Source: an uncultured Flavobacteriales bacterium (GTDB lineage: Bacteria; Bacteroidota; Bacteroidia; Flavobacteriales_D; Crocinitomicaceae). Taken from it: a DNA stretch of 64,000 nucleotides. Under the pieces are notes generated by a model. The model was not told where the DNA came from. It saw only the letters and a list, made by a program, of their open reading frames with translations, and did no database searches. Location: NCBI GenBank assembly GCA_913054135.1, contig CAJXJK010000004.1, positions 1 through 64,000 of the forward strand, in the 5' to 3' direction. Made by a program: the position numbers and the translations under genes. Shown here in pieces: positions 52,679 to 62,282 of the stretch (position 1 is the stretch's first letter; every line of letters begins with the position of its first letter).

Positions 52679-52706
52679 AAGCCTCCTTTTTTAGGAGGCT
52701 TTTTTT
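52679..52706 (+). terminator. aro attenuator terminator
   Basis: A perfect 9-bp stem, AAGCCTCCT with AGGAGGCTT, around a five-T loop and followed by a T run. It lies 52 bases before the ATG of the DAHP synthase gene. Confidence 0.88.
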
Positions 52707-52757
52707 ATGCAACAAAGTCAAGCTTGAACGGTTATATTGAATAAATTAGAACATTAG

Positions 52758-53819
52758 ATGCAAAACATTAACGACATAAGAAGACCCATCATAATTTCGG
52801 GTCCCTGCAGTGCAGAATCTCCTGAACAAGTTATGGATACTGCAAAAAGATTAAAGGCCATAGGAAAGGTCAATATTCTTAGAGCAGGAATTTGGAAACC
52901 AAGAACAAGACCTAATTCCTTTGAAGGGGTTGGAGCCATTGGTTTACAATGGTTGATTGATGCCGGAAAAGAAGTTGACTTACCTGTAATTACAGAAGTT
53001 GCAAATGCTCAACATGTAGAAGTTGCCTTGAAAGCTGGATTCAAAAAATTATGGATTGGAGCTAGAACTTCGGTAAACCCTTTCACTGTACAAGAAATTG
53101 CTGATGCATTAGAAGGAACGGGGGTTGAAATGCTTGTGAAAAATCCAATTAATCCTGATTTGAATTTATGGATAGGAGCAATTGAGCGTTTTCAAAATGC
53201 AGGTTTAGATAGCGTTAATGCAATTCACAGAGGATTCTCATCCTTTAAAAGTGAACGATATAGAAATGAACCAATGTGGGAGATTCCGATTGGTTTAAGA
53301 ACTGAATTCCCAAATATTAAATTGATTTGCGACCCAAGTCATATTTGTGGACGAAGAGACATTTTAGAAGAGGTTTCTCAAAAGGCAATTGACTTAGCTT
53401 TTGATGGATTAATGATAGAATCGCACATCACTCCAGATGAAGCATGGTCAGATGCAAAACAGCAAATTACTCCAGAAGTCTTGGGGGAACTCTTGAACAA
53501 TCTGATTGTAAGGGATGTGGAAACTGATGATCAAGCTTTCTTTGATTCTCTTGAGACATTGAGGGGAAAGATCAATGAAATTGATGAGGAACTAGTTGAG
53601 CTGATTGCCAAAAGAATGGGAATTGTAGAAGAAATTGGAGCCTTTAAAAAAATGCAAAACATCACCATTTTACAGCCCGAGAGATGGGAAGAAATTAAGA
53701 ATCTTCAATTTGCTGCAGCTGACAAAGCTAATCTATCTAAAAAGTTTATTATCAAATACTTAGAAGCAATACACCAAGAATCAATTCGTCATCAAACTTC
53801 AGTAATGAACAGGAAATGA
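52758..53819 (+). CDS. aroF: Bifunctional DAHP synthase/chorismate mutase
   Basis: 353 residues. Residues 1-255 are a class I-beta (Kdo8P-like) DAHP synthase, with GPCSAES, AGIWKPRTRPNSFEG, LICDPSHICGRR and GLMIESHITPDEAWSD, which starts the shikimate pathway from PEP and erythrose 4-phosphate. Residues about 265-353 are an AroQ-type chorismate mutase (LRGKINEIDEELVELIAKRM, EEIGAFKK). This order, DAHP synthase then mutase, is typical of Bacteroidota. The mutase part would allow feedback by prephenate or chorismate. It overlaps aroA by four bases. The leader peptide adds Trp/Phe control. Confidence 0.93.
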   Translation: MQNINDIRRPIIISGPCSAESPEQVMDTAKRLKAIGKVNILRAGIWKPRTRPNSFEGVGAIGLQWLIDAGKEVDLPVITEVANAQHVEVALKAGFKKLWIGARTSVNPFTVQEIADALEGTGVEMLVKNPINPDLNLWIGAIERFQNAGLDSVNAIHRGFSSFKSERYRNEPMWEIPIGLRTEFPNIKLICDPSHICGRRDILEEVSQKAIDLAFDGLMIESHITPDEAWSDAKQQITPEVLGELLNNLIVRDVETDDQAFFDSLETLRGKINEIDEELVELIAKRMGIVEEIGAFKKMQNITILQPERWEEIKNLQFAAADKANLSKKFIIKYLEAIHQESIRHQTSVMNRK

Positions 53820-55066
53820 TCGTCAAAGTTCCTTCTAATATTGATATTAAAAAAATTCAAGCACCTGCTTCAAAAAGCTATGCTCAAAGAGCGATTTTTG
53901 CAGCAACTTTGGGACAGTCGAAATGTCTTGTAAAAAACTTAGGCACGAGTGATGACGTGAATCACATTCTAGCTATTTCAGAACAACTTGGCGCCGAAAT
54001 TATAAAAACTGAAGATGGTATAGAGATCAATCCGAGAATCAATGAAATATCTAGAAATCTAAATTGTGGAGAATCAGGACTTGGAATAAGACTAACCACT
54101 TCAATCGTTACCACATTTGGTGGTCAATTCACCATAAGGGGAGAAGGAAGTTTGGTTTCAAGACCTATGAATTCATTTGAAACCTTTTTACCTCAGCTGG
54201 GAGTGAAATTTGAATCCAATAATGGATTTGTTCCACTCACCACTACCGGCAACATAAATGGCGGAAATATTCAGATTGATGGCTCCATGTCATCACAGTT
54301 TTTATCTGGATTATTAATGGCTATTCCCTTAGCTGAACAAGATTCGCAAATTGAAGTTTCTAATTTGGTTTCATTCAGGTATGTTGACATGACACTTCAA
54401 GTAATGAAGGACTTTGGAATCCAGTTTATTTCAGAAAACAATAAGAACTATCAAATAAGAGGAAGCCAAACATACAAGAATCCTAAAGTCTATGAAGTTG
54501 AAGCAGATTGGAGTGGAGCTGCATTTTGGATCATATACGGCGCTCTTTATCAAGACATAGAAATCCAAGGCCTGAATGAACATTCATTGCAAGCCGACCG
54601 GGCAATATTGGAAGTACTTGATAAATGTGGAATTGGCTATACATGGAACCAAAAGAACTTAAGAGTTCAACAATCTAGCTTAAAACCTTTTGAATTTGAT
54701 GCCACTAATTGTCCTGATTTGTTTCCAATTCTAGCTACATTAGGGGCTGCAATAAATGGTGAATCAAAAATTCATGGTGTCCACAGGTTGAAAGATAAAG
54801 AAAGTGACCGTGGACTGAGCATTCAGAGCGAGTTTGCAAAATTGGGTTTACAAATTGAGCTAGAAAAAGATACAATGATTATTAAAGGTCATAGTAGTTT
54901 AAATTCAGGAACTGTTCATTCTAATAATGATCATAGAATTGCCATGGCGTTTGCCATTGCTTCTAATTTGACTAAGCACGGCATTGAAATTGAGAAGGCC
55001 GAAGCAGTTGCTAAAAGCTATCCAGAATTCTGGTCACTCATAGATAAGATAAAAATCAGTGATTAA
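53816..55066 (+). CDS. aroA: 3-phosphoshikimate 1-carboxyvinyltransferase (EPSP synthase)
   Basis: 416 residues, two-domain fold. Motifs: APASKSYAQRAIFAATLG at the N-terminus (shikimate-phosphate Lys and Ser), NCGESGLGIRL (in place of the usual GNAGTAxR; this variant is seen in divergent EPSP synthases), KDKESDRGLSIQSEFAKLG and NNDHRIAMAFAIAS. It catalyses the sixth step of the shikimate pathway. Slightly diverged from the type I and II sequences I know. It overlaps its neighbours on both sides. Confidence 0.92.
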   Translation: MIVKVPSNIDIKKIQAPASKSYAQRAIFAATLGQSKCLVKNLGTSDDVNHILAISEQLGAEIIKTEDGIEINPRINEISRNLNCGESGLGIRLTTSIVTTFGGQFTIRGEGSLVSRPMNSFETFLPQLGVKFESNNGFVPLTTTGNINGGNIQIDGSMSSQFLSGLLMAIPLAEQDSQIEVSNLVSFRYVDMTLQVMKDFGIQFISENNKNYQIRGSQTYKNPKVYEVEADWSGAAFWIIYGALYQDIEIQGLNEHSLQADRAILEVLDKCGIGYTWNQKNLRVQQSSLKPFEFDATNCPDLFPILATLGAAINGESKIHGVHRLKDKESDRGLSIQSEFAKLGLQIELEKDTMIIKGHSSLNSGTVHSNNDHRIAMAFAIASNLTKHGIEIEKAEAVAKSYPEFWSLIDKIKISD

Positions 55067-56252
55067 ATTTTTCCAATCAAATAAAGAGAACCCTATCCAT
55101 CAAGCAAAATTTGATGTGACTAGAAATATGTTCACTTTTTTAACCATTGTCTTATCCTCTTTGGGGATTGTCAATTTTATTCAGGACGACATTAACATGT
55201 ATCCACTACTTGCAGGAGCGGCCATTTGTATTATCGTTTTGTTCTTACTTTTTCAATTTAAGAATTACAGACTGGCAGGATTTGTAGCTATGGTAATGGT
55301 CACAGTTATGACAGTCTACAACATGATGGTGATCTCAAATTTTGGACACTTCGTAGATTTTTTCTGGATCATCTGTATGGCCATATTTATCTTTTTCATA
55401 CTTGGCCGATACTGGGGAATCATTAACCTATTCGTTAACATTGCTATAATAGTCGTAATTCTTCACCTTGATAGAACGGGCGAAATAGTGCGTATACAAA
55501 AGGAATTCACTGAGTTTTCAGAAATAAATTTTGTAGTGAATATTGGAATATCTGGGATCGTGTTTTCATACCTCGTGATCAAAGTATTGGGAACTTTGAG
55601 ATTCACTGAAATCAACTATGTAGAAACTAACTTAGAGCTTTCAAAATCGAATGAAGAAAAGACAGTAATGCTAAAAGAAATTCATCATAGGGTGAAGAAT
55701 AATCTTCAAGTGATCACCTCTATGTTGAGGCTACAACTTCATGACATTGAAGACGAAGCGACTAAGCATCACTTCACTGATTCAATCAATAGAGTGTCAG
55801 CTATGGCGACAATTCATGAGAAAATGTATGCCACTGAGTCTTTAACTGAAATTGATTTGGAATCCTATTTAGATGCTTTGGTTAGTGATTTGATCTCTTC
55901 ATACGCAGTGAACTTAAAGGTGGAAACATCTATTCATTCAAACGTAAAAAGAATCGAACCTAAATCTATTGTTCCTATCGCACTCATATTTAACGAATTG
56001 GTTTCAAATTCGATTGAGCATGGATTCTCTGACAGGGTTACCGGGAAAATTGAGATTCAGGCGCAGCAAGATGACAAGGGTGCTACAACAGTAATTTACA
56101 GAGATAACGGTGAATGGAAAGCTCCTAAAAGGGAAACAAGCTTAGGCGTTGAACTCGTTCAATCTTTTACTGAACAACTTGACGGCACTTGTGAACGCAA
56201 TCATACTCCTGCTGGAACAGAATACATTTTCGTTTTTCAAAAACTCTTATAA
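55059..56252 (+). CDS. Sensor histidine kinase (HisKA_2 type)
   Basis: 397 residues from a GTG that overlaps the end of aroA by eight bases. Residues about 20-190 contain five or six transmembrane helices without a recognisable ligand domain. A short coiled coil leads to the HisKA_2 dimerisation domain with the phospho-acceptor His in KEIHHRVKNNLQVITSMLRLQ (this is 21; key residues EIHHRVKNN) at about residue 205. The ATPase domain (about 280-397) has NELVSNSIEHGF and a glycine box G-x-G-x-x type SLGVELVQS. No response regulator lies next to it. Co-transcription with aroA is suggested by overlap; functional link unclear. Confidence 0.88.
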   Translation: MIKFFQSNKENPIHQAKFDVTRNMFTFLTIVLSSLGIVNFIQDDINMYPLLAGAAICIIVLFLLFQFKNYRLAGFVAMVMVTVMTVYNMMVISNFGHFVDFFWIICMAIFIFFILGRYWGIINLFVNIAIIVVILHLDRTGEIVRIQKEFTEFSEINFVVNIGISGIVFSYLVIKVLGTLRFTEINYVETNLELSKSNEEKTVMLKEIHHRVKNNLQVITSMLRLQLHDIEDEATKHHFTDSINRVSAMATIHEKMYATESLTEIDLESYLDALVSDLISSYAVNLKVETSIHSNVKRIEPKSIVPIALIFNELVSNSIEHGFSDRVTGKIEIQAQQDDKGATTVIYRDNGEWKAPKRETSLGVELVQSFTEQLDGTCERNHTPAGTEYIFVFQKLL

Positions 56253-57560
56253 GTTCATTTTCTTCGCATGAACAGATGTCTTAGAAGGATTCCATGGATC
56301 TTTGTATGACTGTTTGAAGAAGAACTCTTGAATGTAAGCTATCGTTCTTACAACTCTTAGGTAATACCCGAAATAGAATACCATACAAGGAATGTAAATC
56401 AAGAAGTAAGTGTAAGACGCATTGGTTCTTGCTCGGTAAAGACTATAAACAACAAACTTAAAAAAGTTAGTCAAAGTATAGAGCAAGACATTGGTAATTA
56501 TAATATTCACCAGCATTGATCGATAATTAATCAACATATCTCCCAGATAGAAATACCATTTGAAGTTTAAGAGAAGATTGTAGGTAATATTTTCTAAGAA
56601 GGCGAAAAAATTCAGAAAACTAAAAGCTTGATTCGGAATCAAAACATCTTTGTGTTTTCTAACTCTAAACCTAATCAATGATTTATCCCAACGAAGTCTT
56701 TGTCTGGTCAATTTCTTGACTGTATTTGGTACAGAAGTCAAGCATACCGCTTCTTGCTCAAATTTGATTTTGTATCCGAGTTTTCTGAGCTTCACAGTGA
56801 TATCACCATCTAGACCTGGACCGATATCCCAACCTTTAACCTGTTCAAGCGCATCTGCTCTAAAAGCACCAAAGGCACCAGAGATAATTCTATAAATCCC
56901 CAAATAAGAAGTCACTACACGACCAATAGAGATCGTATCATAATATTCAATTGCCTGAAGAGTTGTTACTAGAGATTCGTCATAATTTCGAACCATCACG
57001 TTTCCTCCTACCCCGGCAACATCTTTATCAAGGTAAAACGGAATGATAATTTTCTCAATCGCGTCACGGTCATAAGAACAGTCGGCATCAAGGTGAACGA
57101 TATATTTTCCTTTAGTAAAACGCAAAGCGGTATTGGCTCCTGAGGCTTTACCTCCACGCACTTCGTTTCTTATAAAAACATCTAATCTTCCTGCCTTTTC
57201 AAGATCTCGCCCTATGGTTGGCGTGTCATCATCAGATCCATCATCAACAACAATGATCTCTGTATTCTTATAGGTTTGCTCATTCAGAGACTGCACCAAC
57301 TTATAAAGGTGCTTACCCTCATTTTTTCCGGGAATGATTATAGATACTAAAGGGTACTCAAAATGAAACTCCTTTTTTGCCTTGGCATACTTCTTCTTAT
57401 TCCAAAGTTTACTAAGTTTCCAGAGGTTCAAAACGAAAAATTCCAAAAGGAAATAACGCATGAACTCAAAGAATATATAAAACCAAAACAGTCGAATGAA
57501 ATGTTCGACTGTAAGACTCTCCAAGAATCGGAGATAGTTATCTAATAATTCCTCGAACAT
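56247..57560 (-). CDS. Processive family 2 glycosyltransferase (polysaccharide synthase)
   Basis: 437 residues. A membrane helix at the N-terminus (about 18-42), then a GT-A domain with nucleotide-sugar motifs VVDDGSDDDTP, HLDADCSYD, the acceptor motif DGDITVKL and QRLRW (QxxRW, about residue 293), the mark of processive cellulose/chitin/hyaluronan/PNAG-type synthases. Three or four membrane helices follow (about 315-415). No PilZ domain is present. It is the last gene of a four-gene minus-strand operon; its start abuts the stop of the zinc-ribbon protein. It probably makes and extrudes a polysaccharide across the inner membrane. Confidence 0.9.
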   Translation of the reverse strand: MFEELLDNYLRFLESLTVEHFIRLFWFYIFFEFMRYFLLEFFVLNLWKLSKLWNKKKYAKAKKEFHFEYPLVSIIIPGKNEGKHLYKLVQSLNEQTYKNTEIIVVDDGSDDDTPTIGRDLEKAGRLDVFIRNEVRGGKASGANTALRFTKGKYIVHLDADCSYDRDAIEKIIIPFYLDKDVAGVGGNVMVRNYDESLVTTLQAIEYYDTISIGRVVTSYLGIYRIISGAFGAFRADALEQVKGWDIGPGLDGDITVKLRKLGYKIKFEQEAVCLTSVPNTVKKLTRQRLRWDKSLIRFRVRKHKDVLIPNQAFSFLNFFAFLENITYNLLLNFKWYFYLGDMLINYRSMLVNIIITNVLLYTLTNFFKFVVYSLYRARTNASYTYFLIYIPCMVFYFGYYLRVVRTIAYIQEFFFKQSYKDPWNPSKTSVHAKKMNL

Positions 57561-58976
57561 CTATCCAAAGGCCTTCGTTAATTGTTGAATGTGTAATTGA
57601 GGAGATAATTTATAATCTAGTTTGATTACTTCGTACTCAAACTCAACATCAATATCTTTAAAGGTTGTAGCGATTAAACGCTTCAACATATCAATAATTT
57701 CAGATAAGATTCTTTTAGCAATTCTGGTCGGAATCTCATTCATAGATAGAATAATGGTTGACGAACTCTGGAAAGAAATAATATCTGAAGAACGGATATT
57801 TGATCTAATTACTTTAACCAAATCTTTCAATAATACCTTTTGAACTTCAGACCCCATTTTAGAATAAATCTGAGATGGGTTAGACAAGTGAACAGCACAA
57901 ATATTTGAAGCACCCTCAGTTTGTCTTAATCGCTCAATCTCATATTTTAACATGGTAACGAAAGTCTCAAACTTCACAGTACCAATAATTTCTTCAATAT
58001 CTTTTGAAGTAGATACAAATCCATTAATTGCAGCTAGCTCACCTTTTTTGGTAAGACTATATTTTCTAATCTCTTTGCCCTTAAGTTGTTCAACAAGGTT
58101 ATCGGTGGTACAGGCCAAACATTTTGCCTTCACGTTAAAATCTTGGAACTTATGATCGCAAGCTTTACACTCGTGAAGCACTGAAGGTTTGTCATAATCA
58201 ACACCAATATGTCTTAATCTCTTATTACATTTTGGACAATCTAATTGATCATCTATCTCATTGGTAAAGTCACTCAATGGCCCAACGTAAGCGCAAGGAA
58301 AGTGATGTATAATATCTTCAGTGGTAGAATTCGAACTTCCACATTTTGGGCACACCTCACGATAAGTCAAATGACCACCTTGACAAGATGGACACAAGTA
58401 AATTCTATCAATATATGTAGAATCAAAAATTCCTTCTCTCTCTGCAATTTCTAAAATATCCAAAGCAATGTGCTCGTCTCTTTGTCTGAAATTCACCGAG
58501 AGAATTGGATACGAGTAATTGTTAGAAGAATAGATGTACGGAATTGGCTCTAAATCTTGAATCTCACAGGTGTACATGAAAGAAATTGTCTTTTCAATCA
58601 TTTGTGCCTCAAAAGATAAAGAATTGGTAAAGTGAAGATCTTTTGTCTTGGTCAAGATGCGTTCAACCTCAGGAATAATCAGCTCAATTTGATCTAAACT
58701 AAACAGTGTTCCGTCCACTAATTTGTTTACAAATGGATCATTGATGTTGATTCCTTTAAGAATGAAAATCGGCTTCAAATAAATATCTGGTTGATTGTCA
58801 GATCGAATACGTCTTACAATTTGACGAATAAAGGCTCTATCGTTTCCGTCAATAATTACGGCGTTATGAAATTGAACCCTGTCAACGTTCAAACCATCTT
58901 CAGAGTTGATTAACAAGAATTTAAACCCTGCAAATTCAACCAATGACTCTTCCCTATTTACTTTCAACTCTGCCAT
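57561..58976 (-). CDS. Zinc-ribbon (TackOD1-like) protein with degenerate GGDEF-like domain
   Basis: 471 residues. Residues about 1-170 are receiver-like without a clear phospho-Asp. Residues about 190-300 hold five CxxC pairs (CPSC, CPKC, CPKC, CKAC, CLAC) and HHFPCAYVGPLSDF, a pattern I associate with the TackOD1 metal-binding domain. Residues about 330-471 have the secondary structure of a diguanylate cyclase, but where GGDEF is expected there is QSSST (about residues 403-407), so it cannot make c-di-GMP; it may bind a nucleotide or sense. It lies between the HlyD-like and the GT2 genes with no gaps and probably regulates the synthase. Confidence 0.78.
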   Translation of the reverse strand: MAELKVNREESLVEFAGFKFLLINSEDGLNVDRVQFHNAVIIDGNDRAFIRQIVRRIRSDNQPDIYLKPIFILKGININDPFVNKLVDGTLFSLDQIELIIPEVERILTKTKDLHFTNSLSFEAQMIEKTISFMYTCEIQDLEPIPYIYSSNNYSYPILSVNFRQRDEHIALDILEIAEREGIFDSTYIDRIYLCPSCQGGHLTYREVCPKCGSSNSTTEDIIHHFPCAYVGPLSDFTNEIDDQLDCPKCNKRLRHIGVDYDKPSVLHECKACDHKFQDFNVKAKCLACTTDNLVEQLKGKEIRKYSLTKKGELAAINGFVSTSKDIEEIIGTVKFETFVTMLKYEIERLRQTEGASNICAVHLSNPSQIYSKMGSEVQKVLLKDLVKVIRSNIRSSDIISFQSSSTIILSMNEIPTRIAKRILSEIIDMLKRLIATTFKDIDVEFEYEVIKLDYKLSPQLHIQQLTKAFG

Positions 58977-60152
58977 CTAAAAGGTTCTTTTTGTGACTTT
59001 TACACTCAATTTGTAGTATTTTTTCCAAACCTCCAAATCATTCTCACCAATTGGAAGTATATCTGCCGCCAATGTTCTAGTAGTCGGCTCAAATTTCTTT
59101 TGGAATTCTTCAGGAAGGATATAAGTTGCAGAATAGAATCTATCTACCAACCCCTTACTCATTGTTCCATCTGCAAATTCAATATCAACTAAATCTCCTT
59201 CATGAAGATGTTTCAAATCTTCTTGATTGAAGAATCCTTTAATGTGGACGTTATTTGGTTGATGAATTGAACAAATAGTCTCTGTTTTTAAGGCAACTTC
59301 ATAAGCTTGCTTGTGAATTCTCGTCACGTTTCCTTCAATCGGACAAGTGAATATCTTGTAGTTCTGCATGTTCTCAACTCCTGACAACATTAAGAAATCA
59401 TCTCTGCTTGCATTTTTTAGGACTTCATCAAAGCTTGAATTACCAGAACCTCCGCCTCCGCCATTAGTACTTTGCTCAATTCTAATTTCTTGTGGATCTT
59501 CTGCTTGCGCTAATAGATCTTCTAAATATTTAATCTGTTTTCTATAAATACTTATTTGGGAACCAAGAACATTAATATCGGCGTTCAACTTAGAGATTTG
59601 GTACTCTAAATTCTCAAGGTTTGTATGAGAAACGGCATCCAAGATTACCTCATTACGCACTCTTTCTAAATCACTGTTATAAACATCAAGAAGTGCCTGA
59701 TTATCTTTAATTCGAACACCATTAAGCTGTACATTCTTTCTAAGAGTATACAGTTCACGCTCAATCCAAGAATCTTTTTTTCCTCCACCTGCAATTGAAA
59801 CAGAATTCGCTCCGCCCCCATATCCTCCATCTCCGAACATATCATCATCTAAGAAATAATAGAATAAGGTGTCGCCAATATGCACGTCATCTCCTTCTTG
59901 AACTTGAAACTCTAATATTCTTATATCATCTGTATGTCTAATATCAACCGATTCAAAGAGAACCTGCCCATTACCTTCTATATAGAAGTATGAATTGATT
60001 ATGAATCTACCCGTAAAGAATAAGAAAATTGCAAGCAAAAGGAGATACACAAAGCGATCCCAATTAAACGGACGCTTAGCTTTACTGTTATTCTGTTCTT
60101 CAAAATAACGTAAGTAACTTTCTTCTTTTCTTTTAAAGTTTACACTTTTCAT
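58977..60152 (-). CDS. HlyD-like membrane fusion protein
   Basis: 391 residues. A cytosolic N-terminus is followed by one transmembrane helix (about 33-54, VYLLLLAIFLFFTGRF), a lipoyl-like beta domain (about 60-105, GDDVHIGDTLFYY), a coiled coil (about 135-220) and a second half of the lipoyl-like domain with VTRIHKQAYEVALKTETICSI (about 280-300) and a beta-barrel end. This is the adaptor architecture of type I/RND and alginate-type (Alg44-like) export. It lies between the outer-membrane component and the synthase regulator, 22 bases after the former. Confidence 0.88.
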   Translation of the reverse strand: MKSVNFKRKEESYLRYFEEQNNSKAKRPFNWDRFVYLLLLAIFLFFTGRFIINSYFYIEGNGQVLFESVDIRHTDDIRILEFQVQEGDDVHIGDTLFYYFLDDDMFGDGGYGGGANSVSIAGGGKKDSWIERELYTLRKNVQLNGVRIKDNQALLDVYNSDLERVRNEVILDAVSHTNLENLEYQISKLNADINVLGSQISIYRKQIKYLEDLLAQAEDPQEIRIEQSTNGGGGGSGNSSFDEVLKNASRDDFLMLSGVENMQNYKIFTCPIEGNVTRIHKQAYEVALKTETICSIHQPNNVHIKGFFNQEDLKHLHEGDLVDIEFADGTMSKGLVDRFYSATYILPEEFQKKFEPTTRTLAADILPIGENDLEVWKKYYKLSVKVTKRTF

Positions 60153-60174
60153 TCTATTTTACTTCCTTCTTCTT

Positions 60175-62226
60175 CTACTTTTCAATATTCATTTTATCAA
60201 ACGAGATCATGCGGCGTAAGTCATGATACGCGAAAGAGCTCAAAGAAGTTTGCGTTTGCAGCTCTTTTATCTTATCCTCCATTTCAATTCTGTTCGCAAA
60301 ATCTTCAGTTCTTAAGGCAATGATTAGCTTGTCTTTACCATTATCTAAAAATGGTTTAACCTTGTTTACTATGTAACTGGTCTTCACGTTTTCATAACAC
60401 ATGAAGTAAATATGATCACATAAAACAAGCAATTGGTCTATCACTTCTTCACCATAATGCAATGGGACAGAAACACTTAGTTCTAAATCTCTATCGTCAC
60501 AGAAAGTGCTGATTTTACCCATCATTTCAAGGTATTGTTTTAATAATTTAGGTTTTTCTGTTTGCCAATCATCAAAAGTGTGAGGCTCAATATCAATGTG
60601 AATTCCTTTCGGGTCAACTTCTCCATACTTCTCTAAAACATCTCCAATGTATCCTGAAATGTCTTCAGAATAGAATAAACTGTTCTCCCCTATCATGTAA
60701 TGCACTTCAGCATTTTGATTAGCGAACTCAATAAACTTCTTTTTCTCTTCAATGGTGTCTTTCATTGAAGTTGATATTACAATTTTAGAGAACTCATTGT
60801 AAATTGAATATTCAGTTAAGAACCCAGCCGAATACTCTTCAAATGTTTTTGACCAAACATAAACTGCTCTCTTCTTATTATCAATGTATTGGTTCACATC
60901 TTGGGCTGTTTGAAACTTCACCACATCTCTTATGTCAGAATGAGGAATTTTTGAATGAACCTTTAGTGCCTTCAGGTACATGTTTTGCAAAAGGTCAACT
61001 AATTCAATATCAATCTGCAATAAATCATCATACAATTCAAGCCCCAACAAAGGATCAATATTATTGTCATTCAATCGCACCTTTACTTTCTCTACCCTTA
61101 ACTTCTCCATAAACATCTTTCTCTTTTGATAAAATGCTATGAACTGCTTTAGTTTATATCTGAATTCGTAACCCGTGCTCAATACTTCTTCGTGAACGTT
61201 CACTCTCTTCTGAACTAGTTTTTCATTGTCATACTTGTATTTTTCCTGGGCTACTTCATTTTTCAGCTTCGTGTTAAATGGGATAGGAATATTGAAATTG
61301 AATCCTGCTGTAAACCAAGATCTATTCGTTGGTCCTATTAAATCGTAGTAGTTATACTTTGCATAGGTTTTAAAAGATATTTGATGATACCAGCTATAAT
61401 AATCATCATAAACACGACTAGAAAGAAGACTATCGGTTTGTTGACCTAATAAATAGAAGATCTTTTGATAGTCTAAATCTATAAGGGGTAAATTGTCAAC
61501 ATCAAATTCTAAGGAATCATTTGCCGGATTCAAATAACTATTATAGTCTTCGTATACATGAATCAAACTTTCAACTTCTGATAATCTTGTGTCAAGCGCA
61601 ATTAAATCTTCTTTCTTTAAACGCTTTAAATAAACCAATTCTTTAATTGTTTGGTACTGCTTTTCAAGCTGAGCTCTTCGTTCATTCAATAATTTAATTT
61701 TGACCTCATTGAATGTGAAAATGGTGTGGTCAAATCTTTTAAGATAATTGTAGCCCTCAACATTTGCATCTTGATTCATCTGCGCACGCAAAATTCTATC
61801 TTCAAAAATTCTCGCCTTAACTTTGTTCTCGAAGAAACCTCCTCTCAACAGGTTCCACTCTGCACCCAAATTGAATTTTCTTCGATAAATCAAATTATCC
61901 TCTAAATCTCCAATTGTAGGATTGATATTTTCTTGGAAACCTCCAGTAACTGCGACACCATAATCTTTTTGGGTGAGTTCTAGTTGTTTTTCAAGGTATT
62001 GTGACCTATTAATATCACTACCTCTTCTCTGCATTTTAGAAATAGTTTCAATTACGATCAAAGAGGTGTCCTTAAATTCAAGTGGGGAATAATTGGCTTC
62101 ATCAAACAAGCTTTGAAGTTTCTTTACTTTAATGTAAAACAAAGAATCAGCTTGGGAGTGCGCAGCACCACCCAACACTAACAGTAGTAGTATCGTTAAT
62201 AGTTTTTTCAAAACCCAAATCTTCAA
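60175..62226 (-). CDS. TolC-like outer-membrane protein fused to a glycosidase-like barrel
   Basis: 683 residues. The signal peptide (ending GGAAHSQ) is followed by a long helical region with OEP/TolC features (about residues 60-440: coiled coils with LNERRAQLEKQYQTIKEL and a beta hairpin region with AGFNFNIPIPFNTKLKNEVA). Residues about 460-683 resemble a TIM barrel of the GH18/PgaB type: GIHIDIEPHTFDDW carries the DxxDxE-like acidic cluster, DLELSVSVPLHYGEE and YFMCYEN follow. Such a fusion would put a polysaccharide-cutting or -modifying domain at the exit channel. It is the first gene of the operon. Confidence 0.78.
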   Translation of the reverse strand: MKIWVLKKLLTILLLLVLGGAAHSQADSLFYIKVKKLQSLFDEANYSPLEFKDTSLIVIETISKMQRRGSDINRSQYLEKQLELTQKDYGVAVTGGFQENINPTIGDLEDNLIYRRKFNLGAEWNLLRGGFFENKVKARIFEDRILRAQMNQDANVEGYNYLKRFDHTIFTFNEVKIKLLNERRAQLEKQYQTIKELVYLKRLKKEDLIALDTRLSEVESLIHVYEDYNSYLNPANDSLEFDVDNLPLIDLDYQKIFYLLGQQTDSLLSSRVYDDYYSWYHQISFKTYAKYNYYDLIGPTNRSWFTAGFNFNIPIPFNTKLKNEVAQEKYKYDNEKLVQKRVNVHEEVLSTGYEFRYKLKQFIAFYQKRKMFMEKLRVEKVKVRLNDNNIDPLLGLELYDDLLQIDIELVDLLQNMYLKALKVHSKIPHSDIRDVVKFQTAQDVNQYIDNKKRAVYVWSKTFEEYSAGFLTEYSIYNEFSKIVISTSMKDTIEEKKKFIEFANQNAEVHYMIGENSLFYSEDISGYIGDVLEKYGEVDPKGIHIDIEPHTFDDWQTEKPKLLKQYLEMMGKISTFCDDRDLELSVSVPLHYGEEVIDQLLVLCDHIYFMCYENVKTSYIVNKVKPFLDNGKDKLIIALRTEDFANRIEMEDKIKELQTQTSLSSFAYHDLRRMISFDKMNIEK

Positions 62227-62282
62227 CCGACAAAAATAGCTCGGTCTTAGACTAATTATTACTTTTCTTCGTTAAACGGATA

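Noticed and set aside
55059-56252. Two-component regulation of the aro operon by the downstream histidine kinase
   Set aside because: The only support is gene overlap; no response regulator is nearby and no sensor domain suggests an aromatic ligand.
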